From assembly GCF_036488675.1 (NCBI RefSeq), contig NZ_CP133152.1, forward strand, positions 1,569,161 through 1,633,160: a stretch of DNA of 64,000 nucleotides, written 5' to 3'. This document shows, in pieces, positions 17,662-26,830 of this stretch. Each line of letters begins with the position of its first letter. Position 1 is the stretch's first letter. The position numbers and the translations under genes are program-made. This DNA comes from Sinorhizobium chiapasense. Lineage in GTDB: Bacteria; Pseudomonadota; Alphaproteobacteria; Rhizobiales; Rhizobiaceae. The notes beneath the pieces were generated by a model. The model was not told the DNA's origin. It did no database searches and saw only the letters and a program-made list of their open reading frames with translations.

Positions 17662-19014
17662 ATGCATGCCTCAATCCTGCAGAAATACGGCGAAATGCGC
17701 CTGCCGCGTTACACAAGCTATCCGACCGCGCCGCGTTTTGCGGACACGATCGACCACGAAACCTATTCCGAATGGTTGGCGGCGATACCGCGCGAGCAAG
17801 ACGTATCGCTCTATCTGCATATCCCCTTCTGCCGTTCGATGTGCTGGTACTGCGGCTGTCACACGACGATCACCCGGCAGGACGAGCCGATCCTCGACTA
17901 TCTCGCGGTCTTGAAGGACGAGATCCGGATGGTGGCCGGCCGCACGCGGCAGCCTCTTCCAATCGGCGAAGTGCATTTCGGCGGCGGCACGCCGACGATC
18001 ATCGAGCCGGCGGAATTCCTTGCGCTCATGAATTTGTTGCGCGAGCAATTCTCCTTCGCGGGCGCGACCGGCATCGCGGTCGAGATCGATCCGCGCCGGC
18101 TGACGGTCGAGATGGCGGAAGCGCTTGGCGCCGGCGGCGTCACCCGCGCCAGTCTCGGCGTGCAAAGCTTCGATCCGGTCGTCCAGAAAGCCATCAACCG
18201 AATCCAGAGCGAGGCGCAGACAGCAGACGCCGTGCATCATCTGCGCCGCTCCGGCGTCGAGAGCATCAATTTCGACCTGATCTACGGCCTGCCGCATCAG
18301 ACCGTCGAGTCCTGCGTCGCAACCGCTAAAGCCGCCTTGGCGATGCGGCCGGAGCGCTTTGCCGTCTTCGGCTATGCCCACATCCCCTCCTTCAAGAAGC
18401 ACCAGCGCATGATCGACGAGAACGCACTGCCGGACGGCGCCGCCCGCAATGCGCAGGCGATGGCGATCAGCGAAACGCTCGTCGCAGCCGGCTATCGGCA
18501 GATCGGTCTCGACCACTTCGCCCTGCCGCACGACGACCTCGTGAAGGCCCAGGACGCCGGAAAGCTGCGGCGCAATTTTCAGGGCTACACGACCGACAAT
18601 TGCGAGACGCTCATCGGCTTCGGCGCGTCCGCCATCGGCCGTTCGCAGGAAGGTTATGCGCAGAACGAAGTCGCGCCCGGCCTCTACGCGCGCCACATCG
18701 CGGGGGGTCGCCTGGCGACGGCAAAGGGATATCGCCTGACCGGCGAAGACCGCATGCGGGCCGAGGTCATCGAAAGGCTGATGTGCGACTTCAGCGCCGA
18801 CGTTGCCGCGATCGCCGCGGCCCACGGTTTCGACGCGCGTCGGCTTATCGACCAGAACGCCAAGCTCGCGGCGCTAGCCGATGACGGCGTGCTGGACGTT
18901 ACCGGCGGCGTCATTCAGGTACGGCAGGATCACCGCTTCGTCATTCGAGCCGTCGCCGCCGCCTTCGACGCCTATCTCGAGCAGTCGCAAAGGACACACA
19001 GCAAGGCTGCGTGA
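17662..19014 (+). CDS. hemN: HemN, oxygen-independent coproporphyrinogen III dehydrogenase
   Basis: The 450-residue radical-SAM enzyme oxidatively decarboxylates coproporphyrinogen III to protoporphyrinogen IX without oxygen. The cluster motif C-x3-C-x2-C is Cys57, Cys61, Cys64, followed by Cys66. GGGTPT for SAM binding and the N-terminal YTSYPTAPRF block mark a true HemN rather than HemW. AAGGA lies 7 bases before the ATG at 17662. It supplies haem for Nir, Nor and Nap cytochromes in the absence of oxygen, matching the FNR/NnrR-type site upstream. Confidence 0.93.
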   Translation: MHASILQKYGEMRLPRYTSYPTAPRFADTIDHETYSEWLAAIPREQDVSLYLHIPFCRSMCWYCGCHTTITRQDEPILDYLAVLKDEIRMVAGRTRQPLPIGEVHFGGGTPTIIEPAEFLALMNLLREQFSFAGATGIAVEIDPRRLTVEMAEALGAGGVTRASLGVQSFDPVVQKAINRIQSEAQTADAVHHLRRSGVESINFDLIYGLPHQTVESCVATAKAALAMRPERFAVFGYAHIPSFKKHQRMIDENALPDGAARNAQAMAISETLVAAGYRQIGLDHFALPHDDLVKAQDAGKLRRNFQGYTTDNCETLIGFGASAIGRSQEGYAQNEVAPGLYARHIAGGRLATAKGYRLTGEDRMRAEVIERLMCDFSADVAAIAAAHGFDARRLIDQNAKLAALADDGVLDVTGGVIQVRQDHRFVIRAVAAAFDAYLEQSQRTHSKAA

Positions 19015-19059
19015 GGGACAGGTGCGGCTGAGTGCCTGTCCTCACCCGCCAAAGCGCGG

Positions 19060-19698
19060 CTAAGCTTTGCCACCCGCGAACGCGATCAGGTTGCCATCGG
19101 GGTCCCGCACAATGAAGGTGCGAGCTCCCCACGGCTCTGTCTTCAAGCTCTGGTGAAATGTGACGCCTGCGCTTTGATATTCCAGGAATAGCGGCTTGGC
19201 ATCGTCGAGGGTGAGTGTTGCAGAAAGCGCATCACGTTCCCGCTCCCGAAAGCCGTTGTCAAAAACAGGGCCGCCGACTTTTCGCAGGTTCAAGCGGCCG
19301 CCGTCGCGAAACACCTGAGCGTAAAATGGCGGCTCCCCGTAAGAGAACGCGATCTTGAAGCCGAGCTTCTGAACGTAAAATCGGCACGCCATCTCGATGT
19401 CGGAAACGAAGAGCTGCGGCTCTGCGGCCATGATGAGAGAGTTACCGGTGGAGGCTGCTGGTACTGTCATGGTGTCGATCCCTTTGATGAGGGCGGCCCA
19501 ATTCTCGAAACCGTGTTTTCTGGCGACAAGCTCCTGCGCGTCGCTGAGCCGGAACTCCGCCTTCAAGACGTCCGCATCGGTTAAGTCTCGGAATTTGGCG
19601 AGAGCTGACCTGATCTGCTCCGCGACAGGATAGTACCGTTCATGGTGCCATCGCAGGTACAGTTTGGCTTGCTTTCTGAGGTTTTCGCTGTTTGGCAT
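19060..19698 (-). CDS. VOC (glyoxalase/bleomycin resistance) domain protein with an N-terminal helical domain
   Basis: The 212-residue protein has a helical N-terminal part (1-75) ending LSDAQELVARKHGFENWAAL, a segment common at the front of ankyrin-like or VOC proteins. A VOC fold follows (about 88-210) with PQLFVSDIEMACRFYVQKLG and the closing FIVRDPDGNLIAFAGG. Family members range from antibiotic-binding proteins to dioxygenases. No substrate can be assigned. It is convergent with hemN and appears unrelated to denitrification. Confidence 0.75.
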   Translation of the reverse strand: MPNSENLRKQAKLYLRWHHERYYPVAEQIRSALAKFRDLTDADVLKAEFRLSDAQELVARKHGFENWAALIKGIDTMTVPAASTGNSLIMAAEPQLFVSDIEMACRFYVQKLGFKIAFSYGEPPFYAQVFRDGGRLNLRKVGGPVFDNGFRERERDALSATLTLDDAKPLFLEYQSAGVTFHQSLKTEPWGARTFIVRDPDGNLIAFAGGKA

Positions 19699-19918
19699 GG
19701 GCGCGCACTACGGTTTGACTTTCTCGTAGGCGGGCAATGCCCCTCCGGCTCGCAAGCCGACGCGCCCTACAGCAGCACGATTGATGCTAGCCCAGCGGTG
19801 CAACGGCTTCAAGAGGAGCAACCCAGCCCTCGATGAGAAGCCGGCCGCGGCACGATTGGGAGCGGGGTACGGCACCCTCATGCGGTCTGCCGTGCTTCTC
19901 CCCAAACTCCGGCCTCAT

Positions 19919-21820
19919 CTATCCGGCAAGCCCGCGATAGATGGCGGGAAGTGCGGCCGATAGCCGGGCAATGTTGCCGACCATGGCATAGCCGTTCTGG
20001 CCGAACATCGTCGGCACATAGGATCGCGCCTCGCGGTCGACGGTGACGGCAAAGGTGCTGATCCCGCTTCGGCGGGCCTCCGACACGGCACGGCGGCTGT
20101 CTTCGAGCGCGAAGCGTCCCTCGTAATGGTCGACGTCGTTCGGCTTGCCGTCGGTCAGCACCAGAAGCAGTTTCTTGCGGTTCGGCTGCTTGCGGAGTTC
20201 GGCCGAAGCATGCCGGATGGCAGCGCCGATGCGGGTGTAATAGCCGGGCTTGAGCGCAGCGATCCGCGCTTCGACGAGGCCGCTCATTGCTTCGTCGAAA
20301 GCCTTGACGGTTTCCACCCGCACCCAGTCGCGCCGACGCGACGTGAAGGTCAGGATCGAATGGTTGTCGCCGCAGGCCGCCAGGCCATGCGCCAGGATCG
20401 TCAGCGCCTCCTTCTCGACATCGAGAACGCGGTGATTGTCCGACCAGGAATCGGTCGAGAGGGACACGTCGACAAGGATGGTGACGGCGAGATCGTGCGC
20501 TTGCGGCCGGCTCATCAGGTGAATGCGGTCACTTCCCTGGCCGCCGGCCGCAAGGTCGGTGCGTGCACGAACCACGGCGTCGAGATCGAGGTCGGCACCA
20601 TCGAGCTGCGCGCGCAAGGTCTCGTGGCGCGGACGCAGCACCTCGAACTGGCGCCGCATGCGACGGATGAGGCTTTGCGTCCCCGCGGTCAGCTCGACGC
20701 GGTCGCCGAGCGCGGAAGCGGGGGAAGCCAACACGCGGCAATGGTCCTTGAGATAGGTGCCGGTGCGGTAGTTCCACTCCGGATAAGTACGTTCGGCCGT
20801 CAACGGTGTGACGTCGACCGCCTCGGGCGGCAGGTCCAGATCGAACCGGAAACGGGCGGCCGGGCGGCCCTTCCGTTCGCCGAGCGTCATCTCGTCCAGC
20901 TCTTCAGCCGCCTTCGCGTCGTGGTCGTCGCTGTCGTCGGCGGGCCGGTCGACGTTGACCATCTCCGCCATCGCAAGGATCTTCTCGAAGCGGTTGAGGA
21001 TGAAGGGGCTGCGGTCGCCCTTGCGGTTCTCGGGGTTCTCGCGGGTCGCGACATGGCGCTCGGCCTCGACAGCAGACGACGACGCCCTGCCTTGCGCTGG
21101 CTCATCGTCCTCGCGCCGTGTTTCCGTCTCGGCGCGCACCAGCGCATCCGGCCAGAGCGGAAGAGGCAGCATCGGCAGATAGCCGGGCGGCGCCCGATGC
21201 GGGAAGATCACCGGCAAAGTCTCGTCCGGCTCCCCGGCGGTCTTCCGCAACATGCCGAGAATGCGGTTTTCGACATGCTGCTCCACGGATGGCAGCGCGC
21301 CTCGCGTCCGCTCGGCAAGGACGGCTGCCGCCAGGCGGCGGTAGCGCGCGCGCATGCCCGGAAACGTGCCTAACACCGCCGTGACCGTTACTTCCGCACG
21401 GGCGAGTGCGGCAAGATCGCGGCGGAGAAGATCCGCCTCCGCCAGCGGCTCCAGCGACATCGTCGCCATATAGGCGACAAGCCAGAAATAGAGGTCGCGA
21501 TTGAGGTCCTTGTCCGGGAAAAGATCGATTTCCGTCGGCAGCATCAGCGATGCATGATCGCGCCCGGGCTGCACCAGCTTTTCTTCCCCGAGGCCCACCC
21601 TGTGGCGCCATTTGAGCCTGTGGGCCGATGTACGCCCGCGGGCCGGGGCGATCTGCACCGCACTCTCGCCGCCGTGCCCGCGGAACGAGATCGCGAGCAC
21701 CGGCAGGAGATCGGCGAGCCGCACCGCGTGCTCCGGATGGCGCCGCCATGTGCGCGTATTGCCGATGAAGCGGTGCCAGGCACGACCGACCGTTTCTTCC
21801 AGTTCGAGGAAATCGAGCAT
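19919..21820 (-). CDS. norD: NorD, von Willebrand A-domain protein for NO reductase maturation
   Basis: The 633-residue cytoplasmic protein has an acidic low-complexity middle (about 230-320) and a C-terminal VWA domain with the metal-ion site DVSLSTD and a later TDGKPND. NorD and NorQ form an AAA-MoxR/VWA pair needed to activate NorCB, probably for non-haem iron insertion. The frame runs upstream into norQ, but MLDFLELEETVGRAW at 21820 is the conserved start, 11 bases after the norQ stop. Confidence 0.92.
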   Translation of the reverse strand: MLDFLELEETVGRAWHRFIGNTRTWRRHPEHAVRLADLLPVLAISFRGHGGESAVQIAPARGRTSAHRLKWRHRVGLGEEKLVQPGRDHASLMLPTEIDLFPDKDLNRDLYFWLVAYMATMSLEPLAEADLLRRDLAALARAEVTVTAVLGTFPGMRARYRRLAAAVLAERTRGALPSVEQHVENRILGMLRKTAGEPDETLPVIFPHRAPPGYLPMLPLPLWPDALVRAETETRREDDEPAQGRASSSAVEAERHVATRENPENRKGDRSPFILNRFEKILAMAEMVNVDRPADDSDDHDAKAAEELDEMTLGERKGRPAARFRFDLDLPPEAVDVTPLTAERTYPEWNYRTGTYLKDHCRVLASPASALGDRVELTAGTQSLIRRMRRQFEVLRPRHETLRAQLDGADLDLDAVVRARTDLAAGGQGSDRIHLMSRPQAHDLAVTILVDVSLSTDSWSDNHRVLDVEKEALTILAHGLAACGDNHSILTFTSRRRDWVRVETVKAFDEAMSGLVEARIAALKPGYYTRIGAAIRHASAELRKQPNRKKLLLVLTDGKPNDVDHYEGRFALEDSRRAVSEARRSGISTFAVTVDREARSYVPTMFGQNGYAMVGNIARLSAALPAIYRGLAG

Positions 21821-21831
21821 CGCCAGGGACC

Positions 21832-22644
21832 TCACGCTATCAGGGACTCGGCCACTTCCAGCAGGGCGGCCCGGACATCCGGCTCGTCGGTCAAGGGTTC
21901 TATCATGGCGGCGCGAACAGCTTCCTTCGCCGGCATCCCGGCGTCGATCAGGGAGGCGCAGTAGACGAGCAGACGGGTCGAAACGCCCTCTTCGAGATCG
22001 TGGCCCTTGAGGGCCCTGAGGCGCGCGGCGAGATCGACGAGCCGGGCCACCTGCGCCTCCGCGAGGCCGCTTTCCGCCGAGACGACGGCGATTTCCCGAG
22101 CCTTCGGCAGGAAATCGAACTCGATCGCGACGAAGCGTTGCCGCGTGCTCGGCTTCAGGCTCTTGAGGAGATTCTGGTAGCCGGGATTGTAGGATACGAC
22201 CAGCATGAAACCGGGCGGCGCCGCGAGCATCTCGCCGGTGCGCTCCAGCGGCAGCATGCGGCGGTCGTCGGTCAGCGGATGCAGGACGACGGCAACGTCC
22301 TTGCGCGCCTCGACGATTTCGTCGAGATAGCACACACCGCCCTCGCGCACCGCGCGCGTCAGCGGCCCGTCGACCCAGACGGTATCGCCGCCCTTCAAGA
22401 GGTAACGGCCGGTGAGATCCGCGGCGGCAAGATCATCATGGCAGGAAACGGTCGAAAGCGGCAGGCCGAGTCTTGCCGCCATATGGCTGACAAAACGTGT
22501 CTTGCCGCAGCCGGTCGGTCCTTTCAGCAAGAGCGGCAATTGCCTCACCCAGGCGGTTTCGAACAGCGCGCATTCGTTGCCGAGCGGACTGTAGTGCGGA
22601 ATGTCGGCGGTCGGGCGGGGTGCGTTCGGCAGGACGAAATTCAT
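21832..22644 (-). CDS. norQ: NorQ, MoxR-type AAA ATPase for NO reductase activation
   Basis: The 270-residue ATPase has Walker A GPTGCGKT near 43-50, Walker B VCYLDEIVEA, and sensor segments around VVSYNPGYQN. GGAG lies 6 bases before the ATG at 22644; the longer frame has no family sequence. NorQ works with NorD on the NorCB complex. It is third in the leftward norCBQD operon. Confidence 0.93.
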   Translation of the reverse strand: MNFVLPNAPRPTADIPHYSPLGNECALFETAWVRQLPLLLKGPTGCGKTRFVSHMAARLGLPLSTVSCHDDLAAADLTGRYLLKGGDTVWVDGPLTRAVREGGVCYLDEIVEARKDVAVVLHPLTDDRRMLPLERTGEMLAAPPGFMLVVSYNPGYQNLLKSLKPSTRQRFVAIEFDFLPKAREIAVVSAESGLAEAQVARLVDLAARLRALKGHDLEEGVSTRLLVYCASLIDAGMPAKEAVRAAMIEPLTDEPDVRAALLEVAESLIA

Positions 22645-22719
22645 TTTGATCTCCGTGACAAACAGTCGAAGCAAACGGAAGGACCGGCCCCGACGCATTG
22701 TCTGGGCCAGTAATGTCGG

Positions 22720-24066
22720 TCATTCGGCGGGCTGGATCAAAGGGCTGAGCCTTTCGCTGCGTTCCCGGCCGGGAACCAGCACCGCCCAGATGAACATCAG
22801 CGCCGAGACGAGGACGACGGCACCGGAGCCGAGGCGGATCCAGTAGAACAGCGCCAGCTGGTCCTGCACGTCCATGTAGCTTTCGCCGAGGACGCGCTGC
22901 AGGTGGACCTGAAGGACGCCCGCGAAGGTGAGGGCGAAGGTCATCACCGACATGGCGGTGCACATCGCCCAGAAGCTGACGATCGAGAGCCACTGGTTGT
23001 AGGGCTGGCGGCCGCGGATTTCCGGGATCGCATAGGCCATCACCGCAAGGTTCAGCATCACATAGGCGCCGAAGAAGGCGAGGTGGCCGTGGGCCGCAGT
23101 CACCTGCGTGCCATGGGTGTAGTAGTTCACCGAGGACAGCGTGTGCAGGAAACCCCAGACGCCGGCGCCGAAGAAGGCCATCACCGAGCAGCCGATCGAC
23201 CAGAGCAGGGCCGCACGATTCGGATGCTTGCGCCCGGCCTTCCAGGTCATCACGAAGGTGAAGATCACCATGGTGAAGAACGGTGCGACTTCGAGCGTCG
23301 AGAAGAGCGAGCCGATCCACTGCCAGTAGCCGGGAGCGCCGATCCAGTAGTAGTGGTGGCCGGTGCCGAGGATGCCCGAGAAGAGCGCCAGGCCGACGAT
23401 GACGTAGAGCCACTTCTCGACGACCTCGCGGTCGATGCCGTTGAGCTTGATCATCAGGAAGGCGAGCACCGATGCCATGATCAGCTCCCAGACGCCTTCA
23501 ACCCACAGGTGGACGACGTACCACCAGTACATTTTGTCGAGCGCCAGGTTCATCGGGTTGTAGAAGGCGAACAGGAAGAAGATCGCCACACCCCACAGGC
23601 CGAAGATCAGGATGTTGGTCACCGTCGTCTTGCGGCCTTTGAGAACGGTCAGCGTGATGTTGTAGAGGAACATCAGCGCCACCACGACGATGCCGACCTT
23701 GATCGCGAAGGGCTGTTCGAGAAACTCGCGGCCCTCGTGAACATGGAACAGGTATCCGACCACCGCGACTGCCGCCGCGATCAGGAAGAGCCAGAACTGC
23801 GCCACGGCGATCCTGGTGCTGTAAAGCTCCGTTTCCGCTTCCTCTGGCAGGAGATAATAGGTGGCGCCCATGAAGCCCATCAGCAGCCAGACGATCAGCG
23901 CATTGGTGTGCACCATGCGCACGATGTTGAACGGCAGGAGTTCGGAGAGCGTGTTGGGCAAGACGTAGATGGTGCCGGCGAGGACACCGAACAGCACCTG
24001 GGCGAGAAACAGGCCGAGCGCGCCATAAAAATAGAGCATCGCGACCTTCTGGGTCTGGTATTTCAT
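22720..24066 (-). CDS. norB: NorB, nitric oxide reductase catalytic subunit
   Basis: The 448-residue inner-membrane protein has twelve helices of the haem-copper oxidase fold. Haem and FeB ligands are visible as VRMVHTNALIVW, the ELIMASVLAF helix with the catalytic glutamate, GTGHHYYWIG, and AAHGHLAFFGAYVMLN. It reduces two NO to N2O with electrons from NorC. GGAG precedes the ATG at 24066. It follows norC by 24 bases. Confidence 0.96.
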   Translation of the reverse strand: MKYQTQKVAMLYFYGALGLFLAQVLFGVLAGTIYVLPNTLSELLPFNIVRMVHTNALIVWLLMGFMGATYYLLPEEAETELYSTRIAVAQFWLFLIAAAVAVVGYLFHVHEGREFLEQPFAIKVGIVVVALMFLYNITLTVLKGRKTTVTNILIFGLWGVAIFFLFAFYNPMNLALDKMYWWYVVHLWVEGVWELIMASVLAFLMIKLNGIDREVVEKWLYVIVGLALFSGILGTGHHYYWIGAPGYWQWIGSLFSTLEVAPFFTMVIFTFVMTWKAGRKHPNRAALLWSIGCSVMAFFGAGVWGFLHTLSSVNYYTHGTQVTAAHGHLAFFGAYVMLNLAVMAYAIPEIRGRQPYNQWLSIVSFWAMCTAMSVMTFALTFAGVLQVHLQRVLGESYMDVQDQLALFYWIRLGSGAVVLVSALMFIWAVLVPGRERSERLSPLIQPAE

Positions 24067-24090
24067 GGTTCTTAACTCCAATCGCAACGC

Positions 24091-24543
24091 TTAGCCGGCT
24101 TCGTTCGGTGGCCAGTTCTGGGTCTTGATGCGGCTCGTCCACTCCAGGAAGTCGGCGAGATCATTGAGCTCCTGTTCGGTGAGATTGAATTGCGGCATCT
24201 GCCTGCGCCCTTCGACGCCGGAGGGCTGCGCCGCCATCCACGCCTTCAGCGTCTCGCGCGCGCCGTCCGGATCCTTGTCCCCGCCCCAACGCTTCCAGAC
24301 ATTGCCGAGCTCGGGCGCGAAATAGGCGCCTTCGCCGAGAAGCGTGTGGCAGTTGATACAGGAGTTCTTTTCCCAGACGTGCTTGCCGCGCCCGACCGAG
24401 TCCGTCAGCGTCGTCTCGTCCGTCGAGCTCGTCTTCATGTAGTAGTGGCTATGGGCGGTCAGCCCGACGAATATTGCAAAGAAGAAGAAGGACCCGCCGT
24501 AGAAGACGTTTCGGGCCCCGGTCTTGGTGAGGCGTTCTGCCAT
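24091..24543 (-). CDS. norC: NorC, nitric oxide reductase cytochrome c subunit
   Basis: The 150-residue protein has an N-terminal anchor (about 14-34) and a periplasmic c-type haem domain with CINCH. MPQFNLTEQELNDLADFLEW near the end supplies the methionine side of the haem pocket. AAGGA lies 7 bases before the ATG at 24543. It is the first gene of norCBQD, behind an FNR/NnrR-type site. Confidence 0.95.
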   Translation of the reverse strand: MAERLTKTGARNVFYGGSFFFFAIFVGLTAHSHYYMKTSSTDETTLTDSVGRGKHVWEKNSCINCHTLLGEGAYFAPELGNVWKRWGGDKDPDGARETLKAWMAAQPSGVEGRRQMPQFNLTEQELNDLADFLEWTSRIKTQNWPPNEAG

Positions 24544-24683
24544 CACGTGGTCCTTTCGATTTCAGATGGCCGCGAAAGCGTGGCCGGCTTGATCTGATCC
24601 CCTCCCCGCTTGGCGCCGCCTGTCGCGGTGCCGACGAATGTCCGGGGCACGATCCATGTCTATGGATTTCCCGCGCGCGTTCT

Positions 24684-24697
24684 TTGCGTTTCGGCAA
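24684..24697. promoter_or_regulatory. NnrR/FNR-type site for norCBQD
   Basis: TTGCGTTTCGGCAA has the TTG-N8-CAA form in the 169-base gap between norF and norC. It predicts a start site near 24649, so norCBQD has its own promoter apart from norEF. Confidence 0.65.
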
Positions 24698-24712
24698 ACA
24701 AGGAGAGCGGTT

Positions 24713-24991
24713 TCAAAGGGAAGGCATGCCGGTGGCGAACAGCTTCGCCGCTGCCAGAAGCGCGAGGACCAGCGGCCAGACGAGAAGCCCGCGCCGCATG
24801 GCGGCCGGACCGCTGCGCAGGCCCATGAAATCCAGGATGATCAGTCTGGCCTTGATGAGCGCCAGGACGAGAACGGCGGCAACGACAACAGGGGCACGGC
24901 CTTGAAAGGCGACCGCCAGCATGCCCGAAAGGACGATGGCAACGAGCACGATCCAGGTTCGACCGAGTTGGTTTCGAGTGCGGTCCGTCAT
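24713..24991 (-). CDS. norF: NorF, small membrane protein of NO reductase assembly
   Basis: The 92-residue protein has three hydrophobic segments and the motif ALIKARLIILDFMGLR, typical of NorF and of cytochrome oxidase subunit IV-like proteins. It is required for or enhances NO reductase activity in other denitrifiers. It starts four bases after the norE stop and is translated with it. Confidence 0.88.
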   Translation of the reverse strand: MTDRTRNQLGRTWIVLVAIVLSGMLAVAFQGRAPVVVAAVLVLALIKARLIILDFMGLRSGPAAMRRGLLVWPLVLALLAAAKLFATGMPSL

Positions 24992-24995
24992 GACG

Positions 24996-25553
24996 TCATA
25001 CCAGATAGATGATCGGGAACATCACGATCCAGATGAGATCGATGACGTGCCAGAGGGTTGTTATCAGGGTTATGTTGCCGGGTGTCTGGCGCCAGGCGAC
25101 GAGAAGCAGGATGAGGCCGCCGAAGACCACATGCAGCAGGTGGAACCCGGTGATCAGGAAATAGAGCTCGAAGAAGGCACCGAGCCGGGCAATGTCGCCG
25201 CTTGCAAATTCGCCGCTATATTCCGCGAGTTTGACCGCGACGAAGACGAAACCGAGCAGGGCCGCCATGACCAGGGCACGCCGGCGCTCCCCGGGTAGTG
25301 CGGACTTGCGCGCGGCGAGCGCTGCCTGCCAGCCGCTCGTCAAAAGCACCAGCGTGTTGATGCCCGCGAGCACCGGGTTGAGTTCGCTTCGCCCGGCAGC
25401 AAATGCATCCGCTTGCAGAAGGCCGGTCACGAGGAAGGCGATAAGCAGGATGCCGAAGGCGGCGAGTTCGCTCCAGACCAGAACCCAGAGCAGAAACTCG
25501 TCCGCGGGTGCTTCTTCTTTCGCCTCGACGTCAGTTGGTGCCCGTGCATCCAT
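24996..25553 (-). CDS. norE: NorE, cytochrome oxidase subunit III-like protein
   Basis: The 185-residue membrane protein has five hydrophobic segments and the subunit III-type signature FYELYFLITGFHLLHVVFGG-like block (here FFELYFLITGFHLLHVVFGG) around 133-152. The C-terminal WHVIDLIWIVMFPIIYLV is also typical. GGGAG precedes the ATG at 25553. NorE and NorF assist NorCB function. An FNR/NnrR-type site lies upstream. Confidence 0.9.
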   Translation of the reverse strand: MDARAPTDVEAKEEAPADEFLLWVLVWSELAAFGILLIAFLVTGLLQADAFAAGRSELNPVLAGINTLVLLTSGWQAALAARKSALPGERRRALVMAALLGFVFVAVKLAEYSGEFASGDIARLGAFFELYFLITGFHLLHVVFGGLILLLVAWRQTPGNITLITTLWHVIDLIWIVMFPIIYLV

Positions 25554-25612
25554 GCCACATCTCCCTTGAGCGGAAACGATCGGCACTTAGGCGAGCCGGC
25601 GAAGTGATGTCT

Positions 25613-25626
25613 TTGACATTGCGCAA
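25613..25626. promoter_or_regulatory. NnrR/FNR-type site for norEF
   Basis: TTGACATTGCGCAA has the TTG-N8-CAA form. It predicts a start site near 25578, about 25 bases before the norE start codon. Confidence 0.65.
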
Positions 25627-25667
25627 GGAAGCCGGGCCAAAAACCCGATATCGGCGAAGGCAACTAA

Positions 25668-25774
25668 AGCGGGACGAGGGAAAGTGCGCGCGGTTTTCCG
25701 CCCGCATCCCGCGCTAACTTATTAGAATCGATGACGTTTATGATTTCTGGTCGAGTCGACCCAAATCATCGTGA
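25668..25774. repeat. mosaic repeat B, copy 1, with TCGA-centred palindrome
   Basis: An arm pair AGCGGGACGAGGG / CATCCCGCGCT encloses GCGCGGTTTTCCGC at 25668-25714. A second palindrome follows at 25740-25769, with arms ATGATTT and AATCAT around GGTCGAGTCGACC. Both modules recur together at 44488-44583. Confidence 0.7.
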
Positions 25775-25789
25775 TCCAGGAGTTATTCG

Positions 25790-25945
25790 ATGACAGACGC
25801 ACAGATCGGCCTTTCGGTCGCAACCCCCATCATCATCGTTTTCGCCCTTGTCCTCCATCGCATGGGCGTGTTGCAGCGCGCCGGCACGGTCTCGGCCGTC
25901 CTGTTCTCGATCGCGATTGCCGTGGTGCTCTTTCTCGACCGCTGA
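25790..25945 (+). CDS. 51-residue two-helix membrane protein upstream of nnrU
   Basis: AGGAG lies 8 bases before the ATG. The product begins MTDAQIGLSVATPIIIVFAL and ends AIAVVLFLDR, giving two hydrophobic segments of about 18 residues with a short HRMGVLQRAG loop. It is 160 bases upstream of nnrU in the same direction. I do not recognise a named family. A small partner of NnrU or Nor is one possibility. Confidence 0.65.
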   Translation: MTDAQIGLSVATPIIIVFALVLHRMGVLQRAGTVSAVLFSIAIAVVLFLDR

Positions 25946-25994
25946 GCCCGGGGCTTGCGGCAGATCAAGGAAACCCGCCGGTCGCCCTGTCAGA

Positions 25995-26008
25995 TTGCAA
26001 CGGCGCAA
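25995..26008. promoter_or_regulatory. NnrR/FNR-type site upstream of nnrU
   Basis: TTGCAACGGCGCAA fits TTG-N8-CAA. The predicted start site (about 26043) would fall inside the hairpin at 26017-26055, so either the promoter geometry differs or this site is fortuitous. Confidence 0.45.
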
Positions 26009-26016
26009 ACGGAGGT

Positions 26017-26055
26017 CCACACCCCCTCTGCCCGGCAGGGCAGAGGGGGGTGTGG
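26017..26055. terminator. very strong GC-rich hairpin between the 51-residue gene and nnrU
   Basis: Arms CCACACCCCCTCTGCCC and GGGCAGAGGGGGGTGTGG pair over 17 bases with one bulged G and a GGCA loop. No T tract follows. It may end the upstream transcript or act as a processing or attenuation structure before nnrU. Confidence 0.55.
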
Positions 26056-26105
26056 TCCCGGCGGACTTGCAAGTGGCGTCCGTCGCGTGTCTAGAGGTAA
26101 TTGCC

Positions 26106-26798
26106 ATGCTTGAATTTCTCCTGGCCTTCGCGGTCTTTCTCGCGCTCCACATGGTGCCCGCCATGCCGAAACTTCGCGCGCGGCTCATTCAGCGGCTGGG
26201 CCGGAAGGGTTATTTTGCCGGCTATTCGCTGCTCTCGATCGTCGCGCTCGTCTGGGTCTTCCACGCGGCGTTGACACTGGACTTCATACCGCTCTGGGAC
26301 CCGGCGCCCTGGCAGGCCTGGGTGACGCTTGTGCTTGCACCCCTCGGCATCTTCCTCGTTCTTGCAGGCCTCTTCAGCGAGAACGCGCTTTCCGTCTCGA
26401 TCTTTCAAGGCACCGAGCGGACGGGAGCGATCGTCGGCGTCACCCGGCATCCGGTGCTCTGGGGGTTCCTCATCTGGGCGGCGGGACACGTCGTTCCGAA
26501 CGGCGATCTTCGCTCGCTCGTGCTCTTCGGCGGTTTCGCGCTGTTTGCTGCGGGCGGTTTCCTGATGGTCGAGCGGCGCGCGCGCCGGCGCCTCGGCGAC
26601 AACTGGCCGACCGCTGCCGCCGGCACGTCGATCTGGCCGTTCGCGGCGATCCTCAGCGGCCGCGCCCGCTTCCGTCTCGATCCGGTCCTGGTGCTGTCGG
26701 CCTTTGCCACGGCCGCAATCACGCTCTGGCTGCTTGCCGGCGGCCACTCAGCCCTCTTCGGCGCCGATCCGCTGCTGCAAGCCTTTACGATGTATTGA
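26106..26798 (+). CDS. nnrU: NnrU family membrane protein
   Basis: The 230-residue protein has about six hydrophobic segments and the NnrU/isoprenylcysteine-methyltransferase-like block GVTRHPVLWGFLIWAAGHVVPNG. NnrU is required for nitrite and NO reduction in some alphaproteobacteria, and its biochemical activity is not settled. AGAGG lies about 8 bases before the ATG at 26106. The frame extends upstream through the hairpin, which is not credible coding sequence. Confidence 0.88.
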   Translation: MLEFLLAFAVFLALHMVPAMPKLRARLIQRLGRKGYFAGYSLLSIVALVWVFHAALTLDFIPLWDPAPWQAWVTLVLAPLGIFLVLAGLFSENALSVSIFQGTERTGAIVGVTRHPVLWGFLIWAAGHVVPNGDLRSLVLFGGFALFAAGGFLMVERRARRRLGDNWPTAAAGTSIWPFAAILSGRARFRLDPVLVLSAFATAAITLWLLAGGHSALFGADPLLQAFTMY

Positions 26799-26830
26799 AC
26801 CTGCCGCCGGGACGTTCTTCTCGGCCGACT

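Noticed and set aside
21821..22333. upstream extension of norD
   Set aside because: This part is norQ in another frame; NorD begins at MLDFLELEETV.
22903..24075. 390-codon open frame on the plus strand
   Set aside because: It lies antisense to norB, whose twelve-helix protein with haem ligands is certain.
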